In this document: piece by piece, positions 36,601 through 50,115 of the stretch | How positions within the stretch are numbered: the stretch's first letter is position 1 | Layout: each line of letters opens with the position of its first letter | Assembly (NCBI GenBank): GCA_029891345.1 | Contig: CM057000.1 | Location: 123,799,838 to 123,863,837 of the forward strand | DNA from: Dryococelus australis | Lineage: Eukaryota; Arthropoda; Insecta; Phasmatodea; Phasmatidae | Direction: 5' to 3' | Length of the DNA stretch: 64,000 nucleotides | Notes under the pieces: generated by a model | What the model saw: only the letters and a program-made list of their open reading frames with translations | Databases searched by the model: none | What the model was told of the DNA's origin: nothing | Translations under genes and position numbers: made by a program

Positions 36601-39600
36601 ACAGGTTAGTGTAGGACTTTTGTGTCATGAAAAGTGCAGACTAAAATGCAGTAACCAATTTACCGAAGAACAAAGAAGTGAAATATTTAACAGTTTTTAT
36701 ACGTTAGCTGTAAATGCTAAAGATGCTTTAATTTTTGAAAGCATAACAACGAAGGAGGTGAAAAGGTCAAGAAAAGGTGCAGCCAAACACAAGAGTGCTT
36801 CTTTTCGGTACTACGTACCTTGCGACCTACAGAAAATCAAAGTCTGTAAAAGTGCTTTCTGTTCATTGTAACAAACTGGCAGGAAAAAAAGTTGATGTAA
36901 TAAAATCTTATCTACAAAAGGGATTGTCTGCCTCACCTCCTGATAAACGTGGGCATCATGAAAACAGGCCACATAAAATTGAAAAATGTGCGTCTGATTA
37001 CATTATTGAACACATAAAGGAGTTCCCCTCTAAATCTTCACGTTATTCACGAAATATCAATCCCCACAGGAGATATCTATCACCTCTTATGAATCTTTCT
37101 AAAATACACAGATTCTACACGGAGAAGTGTGTGGCAAACTATCTACCGGATAAATTTAAAGCGAAAAGGTGCTCATATTCAAGAATATTTACAACTGAAT
37201 TTAATCTTTTATCTCGACGTCCTAGGAGCGACACACACAGCTTGTCTGATGCTGGGTAAAGTAATGCCCAACACCAAGAAAATTATCATACTGCATTTGA
37301 TCTACATAAAAGTGATAGGGCTAAGGCACAAGCACATTCAGGTGTATGTTATTTAACAGTGGACTTGCAGCACACTACATCGAAAGCCTTCTATGTATTT
37401 ACATCAGTTGTGGTTCTACAATTCGGGAGTACATATTGTATCGCAGAACACAGAGAAAGCAGCATTTTTCATCTGCACAGAAGAAGTTGTTAATAGAGAT
37501 AGAAATGACGTGCGTAGCTCTGCATATTTCGACACTCATTGAATTTCATCAAACTGTGAAGCAAAATGACCATCTTGTCAATTGGACAGATTCATGTGCA
37601 GGTCAGACAAAAACTTTCAGTTAATTTGCCTGTATCAATATTTAGTTCTGGAAGGAATGTTTAAGGCTGTCAAATACAAATTTCCAGAAGTTGACCACAT
37701 GTATTTGGACTCTGATCGAGACTTTGGAAGAATAGAAAAGAATCTCAGATGCAATGAAGTAATATTTGTGCTAGAGCAATATCGGACAATCATCGCATAA
37801 ACTGTTAAGAAACACTACATTACTGATATGACAAATCACTTTCGAGATTTCAGGCAATTCCCTGAAAAGTTGAAACTTGTTAATCATAAAACGAATAGTA
37901 TGAATGAGGAAGTTCCATTTAGGGATGTGATAAAATGGATTCGAGTGGGAAAATATGGATTGTACCTGTACAAGGAATCCTATGATGAATACATGGCATT
38001 TAAGCATGTAAATTTATTACGAGCCTCAGGACGGCACGCTGTTTCAGATGAAGTGACCATAACCAGACTTGGAAGGGAAAAAACAGGAAAACTGTCTGCT
38101 GAAAAAGTTTACGATTTAAGGGAGCAACTGAAGTATGCGAATGAAGAAGACAGATGGTTTTATGAACAAGCATTGGGAGACTATCCTGACAAATAGTGAC
38201 ACGAATGTGTTTTTATTCTAAAACATAGAGACGTGAATGTGTTTTTGTTATGACTGATCCCCAACTGTTTTCTTGTGATGTGCATGTTCAATTTTGGACA
38301 CATTTTGGAGGATAATCCAGACAAATAGTAATGTCAATGTTACTTAAAAGTTATGTTTTGTATGATTTAACTGTATTCTCATGTGTTGTGCATAATGGTA
38401 TAACAAGACACATTTGACACAATGTGTTACTTTGGCACGTTTCATTCAGTCAGTTCAGCACTACAAAGAATATATTGACATACATTCAAAATTTAAAAAG
38501 AAATTGTTGGAGGATGTTTGTTTCCTTGAATCTGTAGTAACAAACATTGTGCACATAATAGTAACATGAATAAATTTAGTCTGCCGTTACAACACTATTG
38601 ATGTAAATGTATCAAATAAATTACTTTAACTGCCCTTTTCTCAAAACTACATTTTGATATCTTAACACATTCTTCCACTAACGCCATCAATTATATTAGG
38701 CACACATACACCTATACATATGCGTGTGTCGTTTAAAGAAGCTATCTGCGAAGAGTGGGAGCCATATAATTCCCATAATAAGACAAATTGCAACAGAAAT
38801 GGTCAATCGATGTACCACTTTACAGCCATCATATGGCCTACTGATGGCTACCCATACTTTCACCAGTCATTATTATAGCTTATATGCGGCCATTGCTGGA
38901 ATACAGTTGGTAAGATATTTATGGGCCATTAATAGTTAACCTACTCTCAACCATCAGTTTATTTCCATTAACATTCCATTAGTGTGCCACAAATGGCGTG
39001 TCAAATGTTCTGGTGCCAGCAGTTAGCCATAGCACGGCCAGTTGTGTAGGTGCATAAGTTTTGTGGGCCAGCAGTAATCCAACAATGCCATTATTGAAAC
39101 CACAGTCGGCCGACTGTCTCTTGCTACGTGGGAAGTATTTGCTCTCCTCTCAAAGAGTCGTCTCCCAGCATTACGTTAGAGAAGTCACGCAGACTTAGGT
39201 GTAGATGGAACCCTATTTGGAGGTTACCAGCATCGCATCAGCCAGCCAAGACAGGGAGGACGATGGGCAACTACAGTATGTGACCGATGAGAGAAACCCT
39301 GGGTGTGGGAGGTGTGGGGTTGTAGTGCGAAATACTATTTTCTAAGAGAACCTGGTGTAGTATAAAGCTCATAACCTGAGGTAGGAGATGTTAGGTCATA
39401 TGCAAACATGGACTCTATTTTTTTAAGCTTGGCGCTATCAAGCTAAAGCGAATTCCTTCCTGGTACTTTCCCATGAGTCACAATCCGCAAGTCTCTCGCC
39501 AGGCGTATAATGGGAGGAAGAGAGACCGTGTCTGGTTGTGATGAATTACAGACAAGTGTAGCCGAAGAAAGCTGTCATCCTCCTGTTGCTAGGCAGCAGC

Positions 39601-42600
39601 TTCCCCTCTTTTCAGGAGCGTATAGAGTGAAAGCAAGTTCGCGCCTGACTGTATAGAGTAAGAGGTGAACTGTAGGAGAGGATAGCTCACATCGTACCGT
39701 GCTTGTTGTGCATTTCACTCCCACTTATTGGACGTTTGCATAAACAAACAATTAGGAAATTTACGCCACTTATAACTAATGGATGTCGAGTGCTGATGAA
39801 GAAAATAACCCCGCTGACATAATGATAAAAGTGCTGTTATTTTTTCCCCTATATATCCAATTATTCTGTAAAAAAAAAAAGTGTGACGATTACGCGATAA
39901 TATTTTCAAACACGCTATTCTTGAGTGGATTTTTAGAAAATAAGTGGGATAGTAATTTTGATAAATATAGAACCTTAAGGTTATTTTAAGTCTAAGAAAT
40001 ATAGACGAGCATTGGCTCGATTATTAGTAATTGCGAATTCACCAGTAGAGTTAAAATTAAGGTTTGCATTTCTAGTGTTACAAATGACATTTTCTTAAAC
40101 AGTAACGAAACATTCAGAAATTTAAATGACATGTGACATTTATAATGTGGTAATGCTTAAACTGCTCCCGGTGCTGTATTCTATTTTAAAAATAGGGTGG
40201 CTGAAGAAAATATTAATGGTTTACATTTCTTTTATCACTCTCAACACTACACGATACCAATATTCGAAGTTCACCTACAAAAAAGTGTCTATTTTCTAAT
40301 ATTTCCCTCCAATTTTTTTTCTAGCTTATTCAATGCACCTATTTGTTTTTCGTTTACTGTGTACTTACCTCTATGATGTCAGATATGTATTGTACACCTT
40401 TACTCCAATCTCCCAGGGAAATAGCCGAAGAAGCGTTTTTCTTTTCTGTGAAAAAATAAAATAATTTAGTAAAGTGTATATTTGTCTTATTTATTTCCAT
40501 GAGAAAATGTGGCATGGCATAGGTTGCTAGGGTACTAGCTACTTATAAAATGAGGAAGATGCAAACACAAGCATTCACAGACAGGTAGGCTGCTAGTTGA
40601 TAGACACACAACTACTGTACACATGTACAGTCAGACAACACACGTCGTTATCCAAATGCATGATTGCAATGTGTTGCTGGCTGAGCCAGTTTCTTCATAC
40701 TAAGTGATCGCGCAATGTATTAATGCTAGATCTGTATTTGTCAACAAGGTACTATGTAAGATGCAAAGTTGCAAGGAATTTACTGTACGTTGAGAACTGG
40801 ATGCCGCCTGGATTGCTTAATGCAATGGGTAATGGTTGGCTAGTTCGCAGCACCTTAAACCTGTGCCATTGTTAGAGGGCGAAACCCATCACCACTCTCT
40901 GTTATAGTAAAAGCAGAATACTTTGTTGCGGGACGTTGCCCGTAGGTCTGGCAAGGGGATATTACCCCGGTTGTCCTTTCAGCCTACTTTACAACGGAAA
41001 CAAAGGCTTGTGAGATCACTTTACTGTATGTGTGCCTGTGTGTGTATTTATGCGCGTGTGTGAGACTATGCGTGTGAGTCCCTCCCTACAATTTTTGAAC
41101 GCATTAAGCGAATTTCACCAAACTCGGTACACACATAGTACTAAGTAAGTGCACCTCACTTGCATAGTTTTAGACCACTCCGGGCACTTACTTTAAAAAT
41201 GGTAGCAATTTTAAAATTTAGGTTGATATCTCGGAAACCATTTGACTGATTTTAACCAAACGTTGAATTCTGACAGTGCAAGTTGGAAGCATTAAAATCA
41301 AAGGTAAACATTGTTTTTGGTCCGCCATTTTGAAAGATAGTGTTACATGAATAAATTAAGCTTATACGTTATATCTTGAAAACTACTCAACCTATTTTCG
41401 CCAAATTTGGCACGTAACTAATACGACAATTGAACATAATTAGTTACTTATTTTAAAAATCGTGGCCATGCAAATATTTAGGTTTATTTAGTATTACTAC
41501 CATACCGTTTAACCAATTTCAGCCAAATTTTGTACACTGACGGTATCTACTACAAGAATCATAAAAGCCAAACAAAAAACACTTTTGTTTTCAATTTTGA
41601 AAGATAGCGTCGCATGTAAAAATAACTCCCTTCCATTACATGTACATCGAAAACTTTTAGATTGGTATTGGTAGACTAGTATTTCAAATTTGGCAATTAA
41701 GAAATATTATGTTAGACAAGGTAACTATGAGTAATTAATCATTATTAGGCACTTACTTTAAAAATTCGGCCATATAAATATTTTAGAGTTGTTTGGTATA
41801 ACTACCATACCATTTGATCAATTTCAACCAAATTTTGTAAGCTGACAGTATATGTTACATCAAATCAGCCAAAAACTGAACTTTGTTCAAAATTTTGCAA
41901 TACAACACTACATGAATTAATCAAGTTATTGTGTAATTTCTCGCGAAACAATTTATAGATTCCTACCAAATTTGGCAATCAAGTAGTACTGCCGCAGTTG
42001 ATATGTACAAATATTTTTCAAGTTTATCAGACAATTACTTACAAAATAGCATAATATGCTATATTTTCGAAACCATTTAATAAATTCCAACTTAACTTGG
42101 CATGCTGGGAGTATATATAACAAACATCAATTGTGTCTACTCGGAGCCTTTTTTCACCCATTTTGTAAGATAGTGCCACACGAATAAATAAAGTTCTTAT
42201 TCCATATCTCGGGAAATAATTGTCCGATTCCTACCAAATATAGCAAAAAAGTAGTACTGCGTTAGATGAAGTTAAATGATATATTTTAGGTATGCCAAAC
42301 AGTATTTTGAAAATGGCGGCCATACAGCTATTTTAGTTTTGTATATTATATCGTCGAAACCATGTAATTAATTCTAACGAAACTATTTATGAAGGCTGTA
42401 TATATTACAACAATCAAATGCGTACACACAAAATATTTTTTTTCCGCCATTTTGTAAAGTAGTGTCAGTTTAAAAACTGAAATTAGGTTATCAAAAAAAT
42501 AACCGACTTCTACCAATTTTGGCAAACAATTAGTAATATGGCAGGCTATGTAAACTGATAAAATTTTGAGTGGGACAAACATACATATTTTCAAAATGGA

Positions 42601-45600
42601 GGCAATATAAACATTTTAGCTCCGAATTTTTCATCTATGAAACTGCAAAACAAAATTCAACTTAAATTTGTATGCTGACAGTATCAGTTGTATCCAAAAA
42701 TAGTCTATGCAAACCCTCATTTCTCCTCTGTTTTGTTAGATAACCCCACATGAAATAATATAGTTATTATGCCATATCTCGGGAAACAATCAACCGATTT
42801 CTTACAAATATGGCGAAGAAGTTGTACTGTTATAGGCTATATTAATTTACTTATGTTTTAAGTACGTAAGTATCTTATTATCTGAATGGTGCGTGTACAA
42901 ACATTTTAGCTTAGTGTGCTGTATCTACGAAAATATGTAACATATTAAATTTAACTTTGTATATTTTACCGGTGACAGTAATCGAACGTGTTAATATATA
43001 AACTTTTTGCCCTCTATTTATGAAGGTCGTCACATGATAAATGGAGGTTTTATGCCATATCTCGAAGACCAATCAAACGATATGCCTACAGAGATTCTCC
43101 TTTGCCGGATTTTTTTTTTTGCAAAGTAGTGCCAGGTGGGTAAAATGGAAATTTGATAATAATTACGGAAAAAATCGATTAATTTCCACAAAATTTTGCA
43201 CACCGACAGAAGGCTAAAAACAGTTATATGATTTATATGGAGCCAGGCCATGATTTAAAAAATGGCGACCATGTAAATACTTTCATATGTTTGGCATACA
43301 TATTTAACAATTTAACTATTTCAATCAAACTTTTTATGCTGAAATTATCTATTACAAACATCTTGTACAGAGCATCTTTTTAATCAATTTTGTAAGCTAG
43401 CCCCTATTAAAAATATTAGTTTTTTATGCTATAACTCGGAGACCAATCAACCGATTTCCATTAAATTTTTCACACATGTCGCGTTGTGGTAGCCCATGTA
43501 AACTTACGTGTTTTAGTTACTCAGATACTTATTTTCAAAATTATGGCTAAGTTCACTAACCTTATAGTTCAGGTTCACTAATATTATCATTCAAAACGTT
43601 AGACTGATTACATCCGAAGTTATTGCAAGCTAGCTTAATTTTACGAGTTTTTCCTAATTCGCATCCCGGGTAAGTGACTCGTGTATTTTAATTGTCTTTG
43701 TTCTGTTTCACATGATTCTGGTGCCATCTCTATAATATTACTGCCAATGAGATGTCGAAGCCTACCTACCGTCTAAGCTTTCAGTAACATTACTAAAATT
43801 TATTTACACCCAAGTAGAGGATGTAGGCTCATAAGTAATCAGTGACTTATTGCTAACTAGCTGACCCGTGCGACTTCGTTTGCATGATATTTTTGTAAAG
43901 TTATTAAAATAAATCCCACCATAGTTTCCTTAATTATTTTAATTTTTAGAATACTAATATTTCTTCTTTCGGGTTTAATTGAGTTTTTAAATTATACCCT
44001 ACCATTGCTCATACATGTTTTATTTTAGCATGATATTTAGGAATTTGAATTGATCTAGCTATTTTTTTATTGGGTTCTCTAGCCTCTGAGCTACTGCGGC
44101 TCCCTTTTTTGTTCTCTAGCCACTGAGATACTGCGGCACCACTATTGGGTGCTCTATACCCTGACCAGCTGCTGCCCCACTATTAGGTACTCTAGCCACT
44201 GGGATACTGTGGCCCCCACTATTGGGTTCTCTACTCACTGAGTTTCTGCGGCCCCACTATTAGGTTCTCTACTCACTGAGCTACTGCGGTCCCAATATTG
44301 GGTGCTCTAGCCCCTGACCAGCTGCTGCCCCACTATTGGATACTCTAGCCACTGAGCTTCTGTGGCACCCTTATTATGTTCTCTAGCCACTGAGCTTCTG
44401 CGGCTCCCTTATTGTGTCCTCTAGCCACTGAGCTTCAGCGGCTCCCTTATTGGGTGTTCTAGCCCCTGACCAGCTGCGGCCCCACTATTGGGTACTCTAG
44501 CCACTGGGATACTGTGGCCCCCACTATTAGGTTCTCTACTCACTGAGCTACTGCGGTCCCAATATTGGGTGTTCTAGCCCCTGACCAGCTGCTGCCCCAC
44601 TATTGGGTACTCTAGCCACTGGGATACTGTGGCCCCCACTATTGGGTTCTCTACTCACTGAGCTACTGCGGTCCCAATATTGGGTGCTCTAGTCCCTGAC
44701 CAGCTGCGGCCCCACTATTGGGTACTCTAGCCACTGGGATACTGTGGCCCCCACTATTAGGTTCTCTACTCACTGAGCTACTGCGGTCCCAATATTGGGT
44801 GCTCTAGCCCCTGACCAGCTGCAGCCCCACTATTGGGTTCTCTAGCCCCTGAGCTTCTGTGGCACACTTATTATGTTCTCTAGCACCTGAACTTCTGTGG
44901 CACCCTTATTATGTTCTCTAGCCACTCAGCTTCTGCGGCTCCCTTATTGGGTGCTCTAGCCCCTGACCAGCTGCGGCCCCACTTTTGAGTTCTCTAGCCA
45001 CTGAGCTTCTGTGGCAGCCTTATTATGTTCTCTAGCCACTGAACTTCTGCGGCTCCCTTATTGTGTTCCCTAGCCACTGAGCTTCTGCGGCTCCCTTATT
45101 GTGTTCTCTAGCCACTGAGCTTCAGCGGCTCCCTTATTGGCTGTTCTAGCCCCTGACCAGCTGCGGCCCCACTATTGGGTTCTCTAGCCCCTGAGCTTCT
45201 GTGGCATCCTTATTATGTTCTCTAGCCCCTGAGCTTATGCGGCACCGTTATTGTGTTCTCTAGCCACTGAGCTTCTGCGGCTCCCTTATTTTGTTCTCTA
45301 GCCACTGAGCTTCAGCGGCTCCCTTATTGGGTGCTCGAGCCATAGAGCTACTGCGGTCCCAATTGATATATATATATATATCCACTGGGTCACTGCGGCC
45401 CCACTTTGAATAACTCTAGCCACTGGGCCACTACGGTTTATTTTGAAGGAAAGGTTTACAGCCCATAGACAAAAAAGAAAGGAGAAATGACGGAAATATT
45501 ATTTTAACAATGTTTTTTAATGCAGTAATCCTAAGAAATGCTCAATGCTTACATCCCTGATTATCATTTTTTTCCGGAACAGTTTGAGGTACCTCGATGA

Positions 45601-48600
45601 AACGAAGACAAAGTTGGTCCTGGGGTTATTATCTATAAACTGTGTAAATTTGATGTCAATACTTAAATAGTTTTTGAGTTAAATCCGTTCGGACAGACAG
45701 ACAGACACGAAAGAAATTAACATTAGATATGGCTTAGTTATCAATTATACTATATGAAAAAACAATTTAAAGTGAAAAATTCGAAAATCATTGACAGGCA
45801 CTTCTATTTTATTTAGTAGTATAGATAAAGCGTTTGACCAACTCAGAATAATTCTCAACAATGAGCATAAAATTCTTTATCGCCACCCATGAAAGCATTG
45901 TGCTCAAGATAATCGTGAATGGTTTTTACCTGATCTTTGCAACAAACTAGTGTGGTTTGACTGCAAACCTGTTCTACAGTCACTATCACTACCAACATCC
46001 TTATAAGCCCTCGCCTGTGTAGTAGCTTCCATTGCATTTCCTGCTCTGTCCAACAACCATCTACTTCTTTAGCAGCAGACATAAAACCAAGCATATATTC
46101 AGGGCAGCTAGTATTGCAGTCCCTCAGAAAACCTGATCTACAAGCGAAAGTAGAGAATAAAGAGAGACCTCGCCACCAACACATTCAGACAGAGAACAAC
46201 TGGCCACAGAGATGACACAAAACAAGCCATAACTGGTTGCAATATCAACTTGCAGATGAAGCCATTTGCAGCACATGCTGCATCTCACGGCACACTTTAT
46301 CCAACTCCTGCTACAACATGAGGGGTGCTCTCCTGCCCTCAAAAACAAGCGCAGAAACAACACAATATAAATCTCTTAACTATCGGATGAGTACCAATGG
46401 CGTTTATTCCATAGACGCAAGGTATACAATGCTTACCATATACACATTGGAAATGTTTGACCCCTTATAGTTTTCGCCTTAACTTTAAACACATTTAAAT
46501 CTGAGTTTCCCATTTCCGATTCGAGAAACAGATTTTTCGTAACTCCCGTACTGTACACGCATAGTGCTGCTATCTAGTATTTATTTCCATAAACGGGAGT
46601 GACTAGCGATGAATCGAACTCGCAAGGGAGTTACACTGGCGCGGTTCCTCCGGCAGGGTAAGCAGTCGTTCTGTTTGCGTACTGCAATCCTCATTTTTCT
46701 TCGGAAAGTGGATGGAAGTGTTCGGGAAACAGGGAGTTTTTTTTCTTATAGTTTGTAACATTCTCTCTAGATAATATTCAGTTTAGTTATTATTACATTC
46801 ATTAAGTTTCCGTTTTTATAACTAATCCTATTATAAAACGGCAAATGCATGTGGAGGGTAAGCAAAGTTGGAAGTTGCGTTTGTTAGCAGAAATGAAAAA
46901 TGGAACCACAGCCCGGCACTAGCAAATGTTACCTAAAACAGTCAAATATGTGGTGTTATTACATTGCTTACCCTGTAAAAAAAAAACTCATTACACACCA
47001 CTGATGAGTACTTCAGTATATTCAGTACTTAAATGTCCCGCCACACGCTGGTTAATCCTTTGGCCACTGGGTTTGCTGGTTTCCTGCACACCGCATGCCG
47101 GACTGCCAATTGCCATTACTTGCCTCCTGGAGAAGATGGTCCAGCCACCGAAACAGTGTGATTACATATCCATGGAAAACATTCGCAATCTTACTACGCG
47201 CGTGTGTCTATCCACATGCACTATTACTTAAGTACTTGTATTTGTCTCTTCCTTATTTGTTGTTTTAGTTATGGAAATGGTAAATTTTGCATCAGAAATT
47301 TATTTTGTAGTTCAAACACTCATTTTCATTTACTAAAATATATTTTTTGTGAAGGACATTTTAGGCTAACACACTATAACTATATCGCATATTCTGTAAG
47401 CTGATTTCTGCCAATCGTTGTAAGGTCATGAGTTGAGAACACTGAAAGAACAATTTCAATGTAAATACTTGCATACATGCATGCATGTGCAAGCATCTAT
47501 TGATATTGTCTTTATGAATCTGACAACTTAGTTTAATGTATGCTACTCACCAACACAAGCCTCTGTGTACAGCAAGAATTTATCTGTGTCCTGTTCATGT
47601 GCTTTGGTCAAAATGCTGGCTGGAGATAGTGAGTCAGCATACCAATGCACGGCCATTCCAGATGCACATTTCCGCAGTGATTCATTCTTGTACAGCTAGT
47701 TAAAGTATTACGGATTATTAAACAGAAATATTAACTAATCAAGAATACCTATAAAAGAAAATTAATATATAATTTCAAAAGAATTGATATGGACAACAAT
47801 GACACAAAATAAATATGTTACACTGGTGTTTCATTCTTTTAGCCGTTTTTGGTAAGCGCCAAGAAAATATATTTTCTTAAATAAGAAAATGTATTGATAC
47901 ATATAAAATATAATCTAGTGTTTTGAAATACTATATTTCAAATACTGAATTTTGATGGTAGACTGACTGTTTTTACATTTCCATTTATAGATGAACAGCA
48001 ACACATGTTTCTCCCTTGCTAATACTAGTTGTAAAATAGTACACTGAGAAAAAAAGTTTTGCTGAGTAAAACAAAGTTTGTTTCGCGCAACCAAATGAAT
48101 TGCTCGTATAAGGGCAATGAAATATTCTGTTATTCAAACCAAGCTATTTTGTTATTTGATTGCCCCAAACAGACATTAGGATGGCTCAACCAAAGCATTG
48201 TTTCGCTCTACGTAAATTAAACGTGTTCGTTTATTCGTTTAATATAAATAAAATTGGAAGACCAGCTGTGATTCGAACCTGGTTCGTCTGTGCCAGACCT
48301 AGAAACCTCAGCTAAAGTGAATACAGGTGAAACGACTGTTTTTTTTTTAAATACATACTTCGAATACTGGGGAACGTACGCAAATAAACATTTACCGTAT
48401 TTCAGCTTTACTTTTTAGTTTCGCTGCTGAACTATGTTCTACTGGGATACTGGGATCAAACATAGTTGGCAGGCTTTCCCGGCCATTGTCATCTATTTCT
48501 AGGCCTCTGGGTTTGAACCGCGTCGTGGATTTCTTCTCCAACGTTATATAATATATAATAATAATATATAAGGGCCTCTTCCTTCGACTGTCCTCAGTTG

Positions 48601-50053
48601 GTCAGGTATTGTTCCCTGATGATGGCAGCTGCAACGACTGCCGAAACGTTGGAGAAGAAATCCACGACGCGGCTCAAACACAGAAGCCTAGAAATTGACT
48701 TTATCAAACATGATTATATGTACTGAAGCACTGCTACTATCCCAATCGTCACATTAATATACTGATAAACTCTCGAGCTGTTCTTTCCAACGAAGGCAAA
48801 AACTGAGTGGCCAAATAAATATGTAGAGATGATTTGACTAAATATTTTTTTGACAGTTTAATTTATTTTGGCTTAACATAGAGGTTTTGTTAATTCAAAT
48901 GTGTATTTCGTTATATTGACTAAATTAGTTTTGCTGCTTTTCAAGTTTTCTTTAGTCAACAAAATATAAATTGAGGCAACTAAGTATATTTCTAGTCCTA
49001 TACAAACAATTTTTTTCCCTCAGGTTAGCTGGTAGTGCTTCATTAGTGAGAAAAGATACGCCTACAGAAAAACAAAAAGGTGAGCAAATTCTTTGAGTTA
49101 ATCTAGGCGACCCAGTGCCCAATCTCGTAACTTAGTAGCTTTACAGATCAGAAGAACATCCTCAGTGAGCTACAAATCCATTTTAGGCCGCCAAAAAAAT
49201 CCGTGGAAAGATCTGATGGCAACTCTTATCTATGGCCTTGGCTGCACAACATACGAACAGGTAGATATAAGATTAAAAAATCTCGGCCCCTCAAAGCTAT
49301 ACTGTTTTTTTTTTCTGGAAAAGTACCAATAACACCTTCTGTGGCAAAGGGCTGGCCCGTGCAAATAACGTATTCTGTAATAAAGTCAATCATGGGTGCA
49401 TGGGACATAGGCTTCACTCGAAACCACTGGTGACACAATTTCAGATAATGGACACGTAGTGTCACATTAGTGGGGAAAAACTCTTCTTTAAAAATAACAC
49501 AATTGTTTAGTTTTTGAACAGAAAAAGTAATATAATATAACACAATTTTATACATTTATTTATTAGAAACAAGTGTCATAATGCAAAATATAACACGTAA
49601 CAGTTACATATTTTTTAAAAAATTACGTAATATAAAAAATTTACCTTGGATAGTTATTAAATTTAGAGAAATATAACACTTAAAAATATAATAATTCCAT
49701 TCCTTCATTATAAGGAATTTTTCACTTTTTGTTACAAATAGTTTAAGAACTGTATGAAAATAAATTATTGGTCTTAATATTTTTTTTAGGAAAAATGTTG
49801 AATTTAAATTTATTATTAAGTGTTAGAATTTATTATTGAAAGTTAATAATAAGGCTTAAATACAATCTAATAAATTTTTCTTAAAAAATTCAATTATAGA
49901 AAAATTAAAATGTATATAAATAATTTTTAATTAAAAGTAAGTATTTAATATAGTAAAAAAACATAAGTGTTTAGAAATATATCAAATAAAAAAGAATTAA
50001 AGTTGAATATAATACATTTGTTTAGTATTTTTTTTAGAAAATAGATCTCTTCC

Positions 50054-50115
<62 letters not shown>

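Larger units (their letters stand above)
48044..49023. mobile_element. ~980-bp TIR element without coding capacity
   Basis: Ends CTGAGAAAAAAAGTTTTG and CAATTTTTTTCCCTCAG are inverted relative to each other (imperfect ~18 bp). No clear target duplication. Inside are a tRNA-like fragment (48245-48312, minus) and the long hairpin at 48492-48698. It may be composite. Confidence 0.5.

Noticed and set aside
48245..48312. tRNA gene on the minus strand
   Set aside because: Good B-box but no cloverleaf; lies inside a TIR-bounded element.
49203..49555. Overlapping ~100-residue frames on both strands in the glucosylceramidase intron, tested as a possible extra exon
   Set aside because: Neither frame aligns with the enzyme. 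The exon chain is already continuous in phase from 53527 to 47695, leaving no room.
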